NCBI GenBank assembly: GCA_018380885.1
Contig: JAGZSY010000014.1
Location: 62,001-126,000 of the forward strand
Direction of reading: 5' to 3'
Origin: Enterocloster asparagiformis
GTDB taxonomy: Bacteria > Bacillota > Clostridia > Lachnospirales > Lachnospiraceae
Length of the DNA stretch: 64,000 nucleotides
The position numbers and the translations under genes were made by a program. The notes below the pieces were generated by a model. The model did no database searches. It was not told where the DNA came from and worked only from the letters and a program-made list of their open reading frames with translations. Positions 33,720 through 43,877 of this stretch are shown here, piece after piece (the stretch's first letter is position 1; every line of letters begins with the position of its first letter).

Positions 33720-34763
33720 CTATTCCCTGCCGGTCAGGGCAATCTGCGGGCAGCGGTAGTATTTTCCCCCGTCCAGGGAGATGTCCTCAGGCACGCCCTT
33801 GCCCATGGCGCAGGCTGCGGCGATGTCGAAAATCACCCTGGCGTACTGCTCCCGGTCGGACTCCACCGTGCCGAACAAGTCCCCTGCCTCCAGGGCTTCC
33901 TTGCCCACCGGCGTGCCGTCGATCCCCACCACCTTGATGGCGCCCTTGCGAATGTTCGCCCGCTTGATAGCGTCGATTGCCCCCAGGGCCATGTCGTCGT
34001 TGTTGCAGATCACCAGCTCGATCTGGTCCGGGTACTCCGAGAGCCACTGCTCCATCCAGGCCGACGCCTGGCTGCGCTCCCAGTTGGCGATGCCTCCGGT
34101 CAGCTTTTCCAGGGGCACGCCCCCGTCCTTTAGGGTCTGGATGGACCACTCGGTGCGGATCAGGGAGTCCTGGTGGCTGCTCTCCCCCTCCAGGAGCACA
34201 TAGCTCACCAGGCCGTCCCCGTTGCTGTCCAGGGTGGACGGATCCTTTTTGTAGGCGTCCACCAGGATATTGCCCTGGAGCACCGCGGATTCCTTGGCAT
34301 CCGCCCCCACGTAGTACAGCTTTTCCCAGCGGTTCATGTCCTCCTCCACCGGCTCCCGGTTGAAGAACACCACGGGAATCCCCGCATCTATGGCCTTGTC
34401 GATGATGATGGACGCAGCGGAGCGATCCACGATGTTCACGCACAGGGCGTCGTAGCCCAGGGAGATAAACCGCTCCACCTGGCTGTTCTGGGTGTTCTGG
34501 TTCAGCTTGGCGTCCACAATATCCATGACCACCTTGATGCCGGTCTCCTGCTCGTAGGCCTTGGCCCGCTCCTCCAGAGCCGCCCGCACCGTGCTGATGA
34601 ACGTGTCGTCGCCCCTGTACAGCGTAACGCCGATGCGGACCGAGGTTTTGGGCGGCGTCACCCGGTTGCTTTTGTACCAGTACACAATCCCGGCCACCAC
34701 TGCGGCCAGCGCCAGGATCACCGCCGTGCCGCCGCACAGCCACCGTTTTTTGTTGACCTCCAT
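33720..34763 (-). CDS. Membrane-anchored MglB-like sugar-binding protein (probable sensory receptor)
   Basis: A 347-residue relative of MglB with an uncleaved-looking N-terminal membrane anchor (about residues 9-29) and no lipobox cysteine. The binding domain keeps the calcium loop DSNGDGLVSY (near 191), the NREPVEED segment and CNNDDMALGA (near 270), the same landmarks as the transporter's MglB. It is the last gene after the YesN/YesM pair and another binding protein, and a terminator separates it from mglBAC. I infer that it presents galactose- or glucose-like sugars to the histidine kinase, as XylFII does for LytS in Clostridium beijerinckii. Confidence 0.8.
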   Translation of the reverse strand: MEVNKKRWLCGGTAVILALAAVVAGIVYWYKSNRVTPPKTSVRIGVTLYRGDDTFISTVRAALEERAKAYEQETGIKVVMDIVDAKLNQNTQNSQVERFISLGYDALCVNIVDRSAASIIIDKAIDAGIPVVFFNREPVEEDMNRWEKLYYVGADAKESAVLQGNILVDAYKKDPSTLDSNGDGLVSYVLLEGESSHQDSLIRTEWSIQTLKDGGVPLEKLTGGIANWERSQASAWMEQWLSEYPDQIELVICNNDDMALGAIDAIKRANIRKGAIKVVGIDGTPVGKEALEAGDLFGTVESDREQYARVIFDIAAACAMGKGVPEDISLDGGKYYRCPQIALTGRE

Positions 34764-34796
34764 ATGGTTTCCTCCCCCACATTCTCCCTTTTCCCA

Positions 34797-35777
34797 TCAG
34801 TCCATGGGATAGAGCATTTTCTCGTACTGCTTGTCCCGCAGCTGCGGTTTTTCTATATAGTAGGAGTCCAGAAGGATCTGTTCCCTCTGCCGCCTGCCCT
34901 CAATGGCCTCCACGGCCCGCTCCACGCTCAGGTACCCCTCGTCGTACCGGTTGTAGGTCACCAGCCCCCGGATAATCCCCTTGTCCAGCTGGTTGAGCAG
35001 CGCGGTGGTGCTGCCCACGCCGTAGAGGCCGGTGATATAATCGTGATACACGCTGCTGTCCTCCAGAATCTGGGCCGCCTCCCACAGGGAGGGCGTGTCG
35101 AGGGCTACAATGGCCGCCCGGCCGCTGCCGGGATAGACCGTCTCCTCGATGATCCCGCGGTAGGTGTCGCCGTCCCTGCGCTCCACCAGCGAGCAGGTGA
35201 AGCCCTCCCGCTCCAGAACGGTTCTCACGCCGTCGTAAACCCGCAGGTTGAGGCCGTACTCCAGCCCGTCCGTAAACAGATACACAGGATTTTCCTTGGG
35301 CTGCTGGGCAGCCACCGCGTTCCCCAGCTTCTCCCCCATCTCGTAGCCGTCCACCGCCACGCTGGCCACCACGATCTCGTTGGGCACCGGCGACCCCAGC
35401 AGCACCACCGGACTGTTTAAGCTGGTGCGGTCCAGGGCCCGGATTGTCTCCTGCTCGTTTACCGGGGTCAGGATCACGGCCTTGGCCCCGTCCTTGATCT
35501 CACGGTTCACCAGCTCCAGCTGCTGTTCCTGGTCATTGCGCTCGTACAGCGTAATAAAGTTGATATCCGCGTGGTACTCTAAGGCCGCCTTGTCCATTCC
35601 CTTGCGGAAATTCCCGTAAAAATCGTCGTTGAAATCCTCGATGATCACGGAAATGGGATAAATTTCCACCTTTTTCTCCTTGATGATTAAATCGGTGGAC
35701 GACATCAGAAACAGCAGGATCAGGGCGCAGGCCGACAGAGCCCACAGTATTTTCTCATTTTTCGACATTGCTATCAT
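34797..35777 (-). CDS. Membrane-anchored periplasmic-binding-protein-like sugar sensor
   Basis: A 326-residue protein with an N-terminal membrane anchor (about residues 10-28) and a LacI/RbsB-type binding fold. It contains a first strand YPISVIIEDFNDDFYGNF, then KAVILTPVNEQETI near residue 100, VASVAVDGYEMGEKLG near 150 and VTYNRYDEGYLSV near 285. It is more diverged than the neighbouring MglB paralogue, and the ligand is unclear. It lies 25 bp after the histidine kinase gene. Its role as a co-receptor or sensor is inferred from the anchor and operon. Confidence 0.78.
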   Translation of the reverse strand: MIAMSKNEKILWALSACALILLFLMSSTDLIIKEKKVEIYPISVIIEDFNDDFYGNFRKGMDKAALEYHADINFITLYERNDQEQQLELVNREIKDGAKAVILTPVNEQETIRALDRTSLNSPVVLLGSPVPNEIVVASVAVDGYEMGEKLGNAVAAQQPKENPVYLFTDGLEYGLNLRVYDGVRTVLEREGFTCSLVERRDGDTYRGIIEETVYPGSGRAAIVALDTPSLWEAAQILEDSSVYHDYITGLYGVGSTTALLNQLDKGIIRGLVTYNRYDEGYLSVERAVEAIEGRRQREQILLDSYYIEKPQLRDKQYEKMLYPMD

Positions 35778-35802
35778 GTTGGCTTTCCCTCCGTCCTGCC
35801 CG

Positions 35803-37590
35803 TCACGTGACCTTCCCTGCCACCTGCTCGTAGGGAACGGCCGGCAGATGGGCCGTGACCGTGGTTCCCTCGTCCGGCTCAGAGTCGATGACCAGCCCGT
35901 ACTCTTTGCCGAAATACAGCTTGATGCGCTCGTTCACATTGCGCACGCCGATGCCCGAGCCCCGTTTGGAGGACACGTGGCCGGAAGCCGCAAACAGATT
36001 CTCCACCTGCTCCCCGGTCATGCCCAGGCCGTTGTCCCCCACGCTCATGTACAGGTCGCCGTCCTCCCGCCACGCCCGGATTCGAATTTCCCCGTCCCCG
36101 TCCATAAATTCCATGCCGTGGTAGATGGCGTTCTCCACCAGGGGCTGGAGCATGAGCTTTAAGCTGGCCAGCTCCTCCACGCCCGGCTCCGCCTCAATGG
36201 CGTAGGTGAATTTGTTCTTGTAGCGCATGGACTGGATCATCAGATAGTTGCGCACGTGCTCCAGCTCGTCCCTCACCGGGATTATACTCTTGCCCTTGCT
36301 CAGGCTGATGCGGAAGAACCGCGCCAGGGCGGTCACCACCTTTACGGCCTCGGACTGCCGCTCGTTCTCGATCATCCACACGATGATATCCAGGGTATTA
36401 TAGAGGAAATGTGGGTTGATCTGGGATTGCAGGGTGTCGAACTCGCTCTTGCGCTTGGACTCGTGCTCAGCCACGATATCATTCATCAGCCGCCTGATCT
36501 GCCTGGCCATATTCTGGATGGAATTGCCCAAATGCTGAATCTCATAGGAGCCGCCGGCATACACATTGGCCTCCAGATTGCCCTCCTCGATCTCGTTCAC
36601 CGACTTCTCCAGGGCCTTGATGGGATCGGTGATCCTGGAGGAAATATAGGAGTTGATGATGGACAGGATGAACAGGATAAAGGCGATGATAAAAACCACG
36701 AACAGCTTGGTTTTCAGATTGTTCAGGGACACCCCGTCCATGGGGGTGACGCCCACGATCTTCCAGCCGGTGTAGCCCACGCTCTTTACCGTCACCAGGC
36801 GCTTTTTGCCCTCAAACAGCTCCTCGTGGTTGCCGTCCCGGTACTCCGCCGCCTTCAGATTGTTCTCGCTGGCGATGCCGGAGTCCAGAAGCTGGGCCCT
36901 GGGGTGGTAGATAATGTCCCCGCCGCTGCTGATTAAGTACACGTAGCCTCCGTTTCCCAGGCTGACGCTGTCGAAGAGCTGCTCCAGGCTGCTGTAGCGG
37001 ATATCGATGAGCAACACGCCCTGGTCCGTGTAGGGGCCCTGGGTGATCTCCACCGCCCGGGACACGGAGATCACCCAGCGGTACTGGTTCTCGTTGGCGT
37101 CAAAGATGTACTGGACCTGGGGGATGGAGAAATGCAGGTTCTCCGTCTTTTCCAGGGTATTCTTAAACCAGGGCTCGGACCGCACATCCAGGCTGGTCTT
37201 GAGCCTGGCAGCGGGAACCGCCTCCAGAAGCTTGCCGTCGTTGGACAAAAGGGCGATATTTTCCACATTGTCCTTGTTGTTGTCGTAGAGCAGGGTGATC
37301 TCGCGGTTGATGGAGCTGTCGGACAGGTCCGCGTTCTTGACGGCCCCGTAGTACAGGGAGTCGGACAGCTTCATGATGGTGCGCAGGTAGGTATCCGTGG
37401 TCCGGGAGAGCTGGTTGATCAGAATCTGGTTCTCCTCCTGGATGGACGCCGACATCTGCCCGGACATGCGGCTGTACATGGACAGGGCGATGAAGATGCT
37501 GGCCGCCAGGGCGGACACGGTGAAATAGATGAATATGGTATAGCGGATGCTGGTATTCTGGAACGGATACCGGCGCTTTTTCAAAGGCAT
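35803..37590 (-). CDS. YesM-type sensor histidine kinase
   Basis: A 595-residue kinase. A membrane segment at about 17-37 and another at about 295-315 flank a large extracytoplasmic Cache-like sensor region (about 40-290). A HAMP domain follows (about 315-370). The His_kinase domain has the phosphoacceptor in QINPHFLYN (near 400), and the ATPase domain has ENAIYHGM and GDNGLGMTG. It starts 15 bp after the response regulator gene. In this operon the input is probably ligand-loaded sugar-binding protein. Confidence 0.93.
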   Translation of the reverse strand: MPLKKRRYPFQNTSIRYTIFIYFTVSALAASIFIALSMYSRMSGQMSASIQEENQILINQLSRTTDTYLRTIMKLSDSLYYGAVKNADLSDSSINREITLLYDNNKDNVENIALLSNDGKLLEAVPAARLKTSLDVRSEPWFKNTLEKTENLHFSIPQVQYIFDANENQYRWVISVSRAVEITQGPYTDQGVLLIDIRYSSLEQLFDSVSLGNGGYVYLISSGGDIIYHPRAQLLDSGIASENNLKAAEYRDGNHEELFEGKKRLVTVKSVGYTGWKIVGVTPMDGVSLNNLKTKLFVVFIIAFILFILSIINSYISSRITDPIKALEKSVNEIEEGNLEANVYAGGSYEIQHLGNSIQNMARQIRRLMNDIVAEHESKRKSEFDTLQSQINPHFLYNTLDIIVWMIENERQSEAVKVVTALARFFRISLSKGKSIIPVRDELEHVRNYLMIQSMRYKNKFTYAIEAEPGVEELASLKLMLQPLVENAIYHGMEFMDGDGEIRIRAWREDGDLYMSVGDNGLGMTGEQVENLFAASGHVSSKRGSGIGVRNVNERIKLYFGKEYGLVIDSEPDEGTTVTAHLPAVPYEQVAGKVT

Positions 37591-37605
37591 GGCCGCCCTC
37601 CTCGC

Positions 37606-39243
37606 TTACTTGGCCCCCCTGAACTTGGTGGGCGAGACGCCGAAGCGCTTCTTAAACACATAGCTGAAATAATTCTGCTCCTGGTACCCCACCTTGGCCG
37701 CAATGACGTAGGTCTTGTCATCCGTCTTGCCCAAAAGCTCCACCGCCTTGTCCAGGCGCACCTCGGTCAGGTAGGCGATGTAGGCCTGGCCCGTCTCCTT
37801 CTTGAACATGGTGGAGAAGTAGGCCGGGCTCATGTGCAAATGGCGGCAGATTTTTTCCACGGACAGCTCGGGGTCCTGGTAATTGTCCTGGATATACTGC
37901 TTGGCCTCCTTGATCACCTGCTTCATGGTATTGTCGCGCTCCTGGTTCATGGCCTGGTTCATGCGCAGGGCCACGGGCAGCAGCCACTGGCCGAATTCCT
38001 CCTGCTTCTGCATCTTGGGGATCACGGTGAAGGTGTCCGCGTAATCCCGGCCTTCCCCGAACATCTCCGCCATATCCAGGTCGTACTGCTGCATCAATTG
38101 GACGATGCAGTTGGCCACGCTGAGCATATAGGCCTGGTGCTGTCTGAAATGCACCTTCGCGTCGCTCATCCGCTCCACCACCCGCCGGACGGCCTCCTCG
38201 ATCTTCTCCTGAGGCCCGAACTTCACGGCCGCGATCAGGTCCGCCTCGTCCCGGCTGTCAAAGGACAGCTTGCCGCCGTCCCCCGGCTCCACGTCGTTGA
38301 TGTAGATGGTGCTGCCGATGCCCACGATGGCCTTGTAGCCCAGGGCGTCCACCGCCGCCTTGTAGGAATCCCCGATGTAGAGAAGGTCCGTGCAGCGGTG
38401 GCCGATGCCGATGGTGATGGGCACCTCCAGAATCTTGCGCGTCTCCTTGCAGATATCGCCCAGCACATCGATGAGGCCGGTCTGGCTGTTCTCCTCATCG
38501 ATGGCGGCGATCACCGTCATACCGGATTCCGGCCCCTGATTGGAGGTGAACATGGTGAACCGGCAGTAGTCCTTCAGCTTCTCCTCCACGATCTGCATGA
38601 CGGAGATGGGGATCAGGTTGGTCTCCTGGTGCAGCGGCAGCCCTCTCCCCTCCTTCTGCTCCGCCGGCTCGATGTCGATCGCCACAGCCACCCATTTCTG
38701 GGCGCCGGCGATGGGAATGTCGTACTCGGACAGGCGGTTTTCCAGCAGGTCCGCGCCCACCCTGCGGTTGATCAGGTCGTTTAAGAACTGCTCTCTCAGG
38801 ATGGGCAGGCTTTTGCGGTAATTCTCCCGCAGCAGGCTGACGTTGCGCTTCTGCTCGATCTCCTCGTCCAGATTGGACTTGATCCGCTTTAAGATGGCGG
38901 TCAATTCCTCCACGTTGACGGGCTTTAAAATGTACTCGGTCACATTGAGCTTGATGGCCTGCTTGGCGTATTCAAAATCATCGTAGCCGGAGAAAATGAC
39001 GATTTTGGTGGACGGAAAGCGCTGGCGCACCTTCTCCGCCAGGGTCAGGCCGTCCATATAAGGCATGCGGATATCCGTCAGAATCACGTCCGGCTCCAGG
39101 GCCTCGACGCGCTCCAGGGCTTCCTCGCCGTTCTCCGCATCGCCGACCACCTGGAATCCGGCCGCGTTCCAGTCGATCTTTTTGATAATGCTCTTGCGCA
39201 CCTCTTCCTCATCGTCCACCAGGATAATCCGATATAAATCCAT
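37606..39243 (-). CDS. YesN-type response regulator with AraC DNA-binding domain
   Basis: A 545-residue regulator. The receiver domain (about 1-125) has the phosphoacceptor Asp in DVILTDIRMPYMDG. A long central domain (about 130-430) is typical of YesN proteins. The C-terminal AraC domain (about 440-545) has two HTH units, ending in YFSYVFKKRFGVSPTKFR. The ATG at 39243 is preferred over a TTG two codons earlier. It is the first gene of the signalling operon, behind a good sigma-A promoter. The likely target is the AT-rich region before mglB. Confidence 0.93.
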   Translation of the reverse strand: MDLYRIILVDDEEEVRKSIIKKIDWNAAGFQVVGDAENGEEALERVEALEPDVILTDIRMPYMDGLTLAEKVRQRFPSTKIVIFSGYDDFEYAKQAIKLNVTEYILKPVNVEELTAILKRIKSNLDEEIEQKRNVSLLRENYRKSLPILREQFLNDLINRRVGADLLENRLSEYDIPIAGAQKWVAVAIDIEPAEQKEGRGLPLHQETNLIPISVMQIVEEKLKDYCRFTMFTSNQGPESGMTVIAAIDEENSQTGLIDVLGDICKETRKILEVPITIGIGHRCTDLLYIGDSYKAAVDALGYKAIVGIGSTIYINDVEPGDGGKLSFDSRDEADLIAAVKFGPQEKIEEAVRRVVERMSDAKVHFRQHQAYMLSVANCIVQLMQQYDLDMAEMFGEGRDYADTFTVIPKMQKQEEFGQWLLPVALRMNQAMNQERDNTMKQVIKEAKQYIQDNYQDPELSVEKICRHLHMSPAYFSTMFKKETGQAYIAYLTEVRLDKAVELLGKTDDKTYVIAAKVGYQEQNYFSYVFKKRFGVSPTKFRGAK

Positions 39244-39299
39244 GCCCAAACCCCTTCTCCCTATGATTCGTCAAATGATTCACAACATATTTACCAATT

Positions 39300-39328
39300 A
39301 GTATACAATGTTTGGGCCGGTTCGGCAA
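39300..39328 (-). promoter_or_regulatory. Sigma-A promoter of the two-component operon
   Basis: TTGCCG (39323-39328), 17 bp, TATACT (39300-39305) on the minus strand, with the predicted start about 50 nt before the response regulator ATG. The gap from here to cbiC (39329-39429) holds a GGACGG/CCGTCC hairpin without a T tract. Confidence 0.75.
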
Positions 39329-39429
39329 CTATTTCCACCAAAGCCTTCCGTTTACCGGCCCGTCTGAAACCGATGCCGTAGGACAGCGCTTCCTGCCCCG
39401 GCTCCCGGACGGCCATGAGCGCCCGTCCC

Positions 39430-40089
39430 TCACGCACGGTACAGCAGCGCGTTGCAGATGGCCGCGGCCACGTTGCTGCCGCCCTTTCTGCCCCTGGCCA
39501 CAACGTACGGCGTGTGTTCCAGCGTCAGGATCAGCTCCTTGGACTGGACCACATTGACGAACCCCACCGGCACCCCGATGATCAGCGCAGGCTTTAAAAG
39601 GCCGTCCGTCACCAGCTCGTACAGGCGCACCAGCGCGGTGGGCGCGTTTCCCACGGCAAAGATGCAGGGCACCGCTTCCCTGGGGCCTCCCTGCCCGTAC
39701 AGGGCCGCCGCCTTGTCCATGCTGGCCGCCGCCCTGGTGGTGCCGCGCTCCGCCGCGGTTCTTGCCACGTCCTCGTCGGCCATGAAGCAGAGCGCCTCTC
39801 CCCCCAGCTTTGCAAGCCGCGCCTTGTTCACGCCGGACCAGCCCATCCTGGTGTCCGTCATAATGTGGGCCCCTGCCCGCAGCGCTTCCAGTCCCAGCGC
39901 AACCGCCCGGCCCGAGAATGCCAGGCTGTCCGCGTACTCGAAGTCCGCGGTTGTGTGGATGCACCGCTTGATCACCGGCTCCTGCTCCGGGTCCAGCTTT
40001 TTTCCCATTTCCTCCAGCTCCCGGCCGATAATCTCAAAGCTCCTGGCCTCGATCTGCGAGGGCAGCACCTGCTCCAGCTCAATCTTCAC
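39430..40089 (-). CDS. cbiC: Precorrin-8X / cobalt-precorrin-8 methylmutase
   Basis: A 219-residue CbiC/CobH enzyme that moves the C-11 methyl group to C-12 to give (cobalt-)hydrogenobyrinic acid. The catalytic His is in [12 protein letters not shown] near residue 45, and the C-terminal [14 protein letters not shown] and [12 protein letters not shown] segments are characteristic. It starts with GTG behind AGGAG and overlaps cbiP by 11 nt. It is the last gene of the cobalamin operon. Confidence 0.95.
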   Translation of the reverse strand: MKIELEQVLPSQIEARSFEIIGRELEEMGKKLDPEQEPVIKRCIHTTADFEYADSLAFSGRAVALGLEALRAGAHIMTDTRMGWSGVNKARLAKLGGEALCFMADEDVARTAAERGTTRAAASMDKAAALYGQGGPREAVPCIFAVGNAPTALVRLYELVTDGLLKPALIIGVPVGFVNVVQSKELILTLEHTPYVVARGRKGGSNVAAAICNALLYRA

Positions 40090-41683
40090 GCCCTACTCCT
40101 CCCTTCAAGCCCATAATACCGTATATCCGCTCCATGTCCAGGCCGGCCCTCAGGCCCTTTGCCAGGGCTTCAAACTGCCTCTCCTTAAACGCTGCGTAGT
40201 CCGCAGTCCCCTCCAGGTCCGCGCTCAGGCCCTTTTTCGCCAGCAGGGCCTCGGTCAGGCATCTGGCGATGCCGGGGTCGTCGAATATGCCGTGAACGTA
40301 GGAGCCGTACACATTTCCCCGGTTCCATCCGTCCGTTTTCACCTGTTTGGAGCCGGATTGGGTCTCCATCAGATAGGCCATTGGGCGGCAGATTTCCGGC
40401 TCCGCCCGGTAGTCCGCCAGCTTGCCCGTGTCCTCCGGTCCCCGCCCTCCGGAAATGGCGGTGCGGCCCATGTGAATCTCATAGCCCTCCACGCACTTTC
40501 CGGACAGGGCCGACAGGGCGCCGTCCAGCTCCCCCAGGGAGCCGCTGACCCGGGTGCGGACCTTCTCCTCCTCGAACCAGGTGGTCAGGGGGAGCAGGCC
40601 CATGCCTGCCGCCCTGCGCACCGGCCCGCCCTCAGCGCCGGCCTCGTCGATCACCTCTTCTCCCAGCATCTGGAAACCTCCGCAGATGCCCCAGAGGGGG
40701 ATCCGGCGTGAAGCCAGCTTGAGCACCGCCGCCTCCAGGCCGCTGCTGCGCAGCCACAGCAGATCGCTGATGGTATTTTTGGTCCCCGGCAGCACCACCA
40801 GATCGGGATTCCCCAGCTCCGACGGTCTGGCCACATAGCGTACCCGCACGCAGGGGATAGCGCTCAGGGCGTTGAAATCGGTGAAATTGGCGATCCGCGG
40901 GAACCGGATCACCGCAATGTCCACCAGCGGGACCTCCCCCCTTTGTGCGCCGCCGTTTTCCAGGGCGCCGCTTAAGCTGTCCTCGTCCTCCAGCTCCACG
41001 TTCATGTAGGGCACCACCCCGGCCACCGGAATCCCGCACAGCTTCTCCAGCATGGCCACTCCGGGATCCAGGATGGACTTGTCGCCCCGGAACTTGTTGA
41101 CCACCAGGCCCTTGACCCTTGCCCGCTCTTCCTCCTTCAAGAGGGCGATAGTGCCGAACAGCTGGGCGAACACGCCGCCCCGGTCAATGTCCCCCACCAG
41201 CAGCACCGGCGCATCGGCCATGGCCGCCATGCCCATGTTCACGATGTCCTCGTGATTTAAATTGATCTCCGCCGGGCTTCCCGCCCCCTCGATCACAACA
41301 ATGTCGCAGGACTCCTCCAGGCGGCGGTAGGACTCCATCACTGCCGGAACCAGCTCCTTCTTATAGGCGAAGTATTCCCGGGCCTTCATGTTGCCGATGG
41401 GGACTCCCCGCACGATCACCTGGCTGCCCACGTCGGTGGTGGGCTTCAGCAGGATGGGGTTCATATCCACCGTGGGCCTGATGCCGGCGGCCTCCGCCTG
41501 GACCACCTGGGCCCGGCCCATTTCCAGGCCCTCCTCCGTGATAAAGGAGTTGAGGGCCATGTTCTGGGATTTAAAGGGGGCCACGCGGTAGCCGTCCTCC
41601 TTAAAGATGCGGCAGAGTCCCGCCGCGATCAGGCTTTTGCCCACATTTGACATGGTTCCCTGTATCATGATCGCTTTTGCCAT
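40079..41683 (-). CDS. cbiP: Cobyric acid synthase
   Basis: A 534-residue glutamine-dependent amidotransferase (CbiP/CobQ) that amidates side chains b, d, e and g. The N-terminal dethiobiotin-synthetase-like ATPase domain has GTMSNVGKS and [10 protein letters not shown]. The C-terminal glutaminase domain has its nucleophile Cys in [11 protein letters not shown] near residue 333. It lies four bases after the cobD stop. Confidence 0.96.
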   Translation of the reverse strand: MAKAIMIQGTMSNVGKSLIAAGLCRIFKEDGYRVAPFKSQNMALNSFITEEGLEMGRAQVVQAEAAGIRPTVDMNPILLKPTTDVGSQVIVRGVPIGNMKAREYFAYKKELVPAVMESYRRLEESCDIVVIEGAGSPAEINLNHEDIVNMGMAAMADAPVLLVGDIDRGGVFAQLFGTIALLKEEERARVKGLVVNKFRGDKSILDPGVAMLEKLCGIPVAGVVPYMNVELEDEDSLSGALENGGAQRGEVPLVDIAVIRFPRIANFTDFNALSAIPCVRVRYVARPSELGNPDLVVLPGTKNTISDLLWLRSSGLEAAVLKLASRRIPLWGICGGFQMLGEEVIDEAGAEGGPVRRAAGMGLLPLTTWFEEEKVRTRVSGSLGELDGALSALSGKCVEGYEIHMGRTAISGGRGPEDTGKLADYRAEPEICRPMAYLMETQSGSKQVKTDGWNRGNVYGSYVHGIFDDPGIARCLTEALLAKKGLSADLEGTADYAAFKERQFEALAKGLRAGLDMERIYGIMGLKGGVGRED

Positions 41684-41687
41684 CGCT

Positions 41688-42797
41688 CTATTCCTGCCTT
41701 TCCAAATGATATTCCCGCTTTAGAATCCGCTCCAGCTCCCGGATAAGAATTTCGTTGTCCCCCCGCAGCCTTACGCAGACGCGGTAATAGGTGTTGTCCA
41801 GCCCCCGGTAGTTGGCGCAGGAGCGGATCAGAATGCGCTGCTGTAAGAGCGCGTGGTAGAGTCTGCCTTTGGGGAAGGGTGAGACAGCGGAGGGCGGGGC
41901 TGCTCCCGCCGGGTCGCGAAAGAAAATGTAATTGGCCCGGGAGCCGTACACCACCAGTCCCAGCCGGGTCAATTCGTCTGTCAGCCATCTGCGCTCCGCC
42001 GCGATGGCCCGCGTGGACTTCCGCACATATTCCGTTTCGCCCAGCGCAGCCAGCCCGGCCGCCTGGGCGACGTTTGAAACGCTCCAGGGCTGCCGCACCC
42101 GCTCCAGCTTCTCCATCAGCTCGCCGCAGGCGCACAGGCCGTATCCCAGGCGCAGTCCCGCCATCGCGTAGAGCTTGGTAAATGCTTTGAGCACGAACAA
42201 ATTGGGGTGTTTTTCCAAGAATGGAATCACAGAACAGCTCCCCGGATCGTCCAGAAAATCGCAGAAGCACTCGTCCACCGCCAAAAGCGCGCCTATCTCC
42301 CGGCAGGCTCCTGCCGCCCATTCCACATCCTCCCGCGGGATCGGTACTCCGGTGGGATTGTTGGGATTGCAGAGGAACACCAGCCGGGGGCCCTCAGCCA
42401 ATTTTTCCAACAATCTCTCCCGGTTCAGCCCGAATCCGTCCTGCTCAAGCAGGTCCAGATAGGACACCCTGCAATCCACCGCGGCCAGCGCCTGCTCATA
42501 TTCGGAAAAAGCCGGAGCCGTCACCAGGGCGCGATCCGGCTTTACCGCCAGAGCCAGCCCGAAAATCAGGTCAGCGGCCCCGTTGCCGCAGATCACCCAC
42601 TCCTCCTTAACTCCGTGATAAGCGGCCAGGGCCTTCACCAGTTTCCTGCTGCGGCTGTCCGGGTAGGCTGCGCTGTCCGCCAGACTGTCCGCCGCCGCCC
42701 GCCGCACTGCCTGGGGCAGCCCCAACGGGTTTAGGTTTGCCGAGAAATCCAGCTCCACCTCCTGGCTGTAGATATCTCCTCCGTGTTGATATTCCAT
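41688..42797 (-). CDS. cobD: L-threonine-O-3-phosphate decarboxylase-type aminotransferase (CobD)
   Basis: A 369-residue class I/II PLP enzyme. The N-terminal [20 protein letters not shown] and the CNPNNPTG motif (near residue 150) mark the CobD/HisC group, and the PLP lysine is in [16 protein letters not shown] near 210. In cobalamin synthesis it makes (R)-1-aminopropan-2-yl phosphate for CbiB. The ATG at 42797 follows AGGAGG, 14 bp after the cbiB stop. This is the Salmonella-type CobD, not the CobD synonym of CbiB. Confidence 0.9.
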   Translation of the reverse strand: MEYQHGGDIYSQEVELDFSANLNPLGLPQAVRRAAADSLADSAAYPDSRSRKLVKALAAYHGVKEEWVICGNGAADLIFGLALAVKPDRALVTAPAFSEYEQALAAVDCRVSYLDLLEQDGFGLNRERLLEKLAEGPRLVFLCNPNNPTGVPIPREDVEWAAGACREIGALLAVDECFCDFLDDPGSCSVIPFLEKHPNLFVLKAFTKLYAMAGLRLGYGLCACGELMEKLERVRQPWSVSNVAQAAGLAALGETEYVRKSTRAIAAERRWLTDELTRLGLVVYGSRANYIFFRDPAGAAPPSAVSPFPKGRLYHALLQQRILIRSCANYRGLDNTYYRVCVRLRGDNEILIRELERILKREYHLERQE

Positions 42798-42811
42798 GGT
42801 CCTATCCTCCT

Positions 42812-43828
42812 TCACAAAACAGCCCACAGGGCCAGAAATACGGCCCACGCCGCCAAGAGCAGCAGTTGGGCGCAAAACATCAGCCGGTTTGCCCTCCGCA
42901 CATCCGCCGCCTGGATTTCCCGCACCGGGTCCCCGATATAGGGCTTGCGGCAGAGTGCGCCGAAATACCAGGCGTCCCCGGCCAGGCGCAGGCCCAGGGC
43001 CCCGGCGCAGGCGGCCTCGGATTGGGCGGAATTGGGACTGGCGTGGTTAAACCGGTCCCGCAGAAACACCTTCCAGGCCCCCCTGCCGTCAAATCCGGGC
43101 AGCAGCGCGGCGCAGGCGCAAAACAGCAGGCCGGTGAGCCGGGCGGGCGCCAGATTGAGCAGGTCGTCCAGCTTGGCTGCCGCCCGTCCCAGTTCCAGGT
43201 AGCGCTCATTTTTGTAGCCCACCATGGAGTCCATAGTGTTCACCGCCTTGTAGAGATAACCGCCCAAAGGGCCGAAAAGCGCCATGTAGACCATGGGGGC
43301 GATCACGCCGTCGGAGGCGTTCTCAGCCACGGTCTCCACGGCCGCCCGCAGGATACCGCCGCCGTCCAGGGGCGCGGTGTCCCGGCCTACGATCATGGAA
43401 ACATTTCTTCTGGCTTCCTCCACGTCGCCCTTTTCCATGGAGCGGCATACCTTCATGCTCTGCGCGCACAGGTCCCTGGCCGCCAGAAGCTGGTAGCACA
43501 TCAGGCTCTCCGCCGCAAGAAAGATCCCCGCCCCCGCGTGTCCGGGCAGGCGCAGCAGAATTTCCCCAAAAATTCCCAGAACCAGCGCCGGCACCGCGGT
43601 CCAGAACAGACACATAAGGGACGCCAAAATCCAGCCCGCAGTCCGCTCCCGGCCCGCAAAACGCGGGCGCAGCCGCGCCTCCAGCCCGGATATCATCCGC
43701 CCCATCAGCCGCACCGGGTGGGGCAGCCGCACCGGGTCGCCAAAGAGCCAATCCAGCGCGCAGCCGCCCAGCAGGGCCGCCCCGTGAAACACAAAGCTTC
43801 CATACCATCCCAGTTCCATACCAAACAT
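42812..43828 (-). CDS. cbiB: Adenosylcobinamide-phosphate synthase CbiB
   Basis: A 338-residue membrane protein with about five hydrophobic segments. Signature stretches are DWLFGDPVRLPHPVRLMG near residue 28 and the ENASDGVIAP segment near 170. It joins adenosylcobyric acid with the aminopropanol phosphate made by the CobD neighbour. It is directly upstream of cobD in the transcript, so the enzyme and its substrate supplier are adjacent. Confidence 0.94.
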   Translation of the reverse strand: MFGMELGWYGSFVFHGAALLGGCALDWLFGDPVRLPHPVRLMGRMISGLEARLRPRFAGRERTAGWILASLMCLFWTAVPALVLGIFGEILLRLPGHAGAGIFLAAESLMCYQLLAARDLCAQSMKVCRSMEKGDVEEARRNVSMIVGRDTAPLDGGGILRAAVETVAENASDGVIAPMVYMALFGPLGGYLYKAVNTMDSMVGYKNERYLELGRAAAKLDDLLNLAPARLTGLLFCACAALLPGFDGRGAWKVFLRDRFNHASPNSAQSEAACAGALGLRLAGDAWYFGALCRKPYIGDPVREIQAADVRRANRLMFCAQLLLLAAWAVFLALWAVL

Positions 43829-43877
43829 GCAGTCATTCTCTCCCGTTCTCTGTTCTGTGCCGCCTCAGGCCGCTCTG

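Noticed and set aside
37132..38784. 550-codon open frame antisense to the YesM/YesN genes
   Set aside because: It is a mirror of GC-rich coding sequence with no domain sense, no ribosome site and low-complexity His/Leu/Gly composition.
39291..39416. Possible 41-residue ORF after cbiC
   Set aside because: It runs through the promoter of the two-component operon, has a poor ribosome site and no recognisable features.
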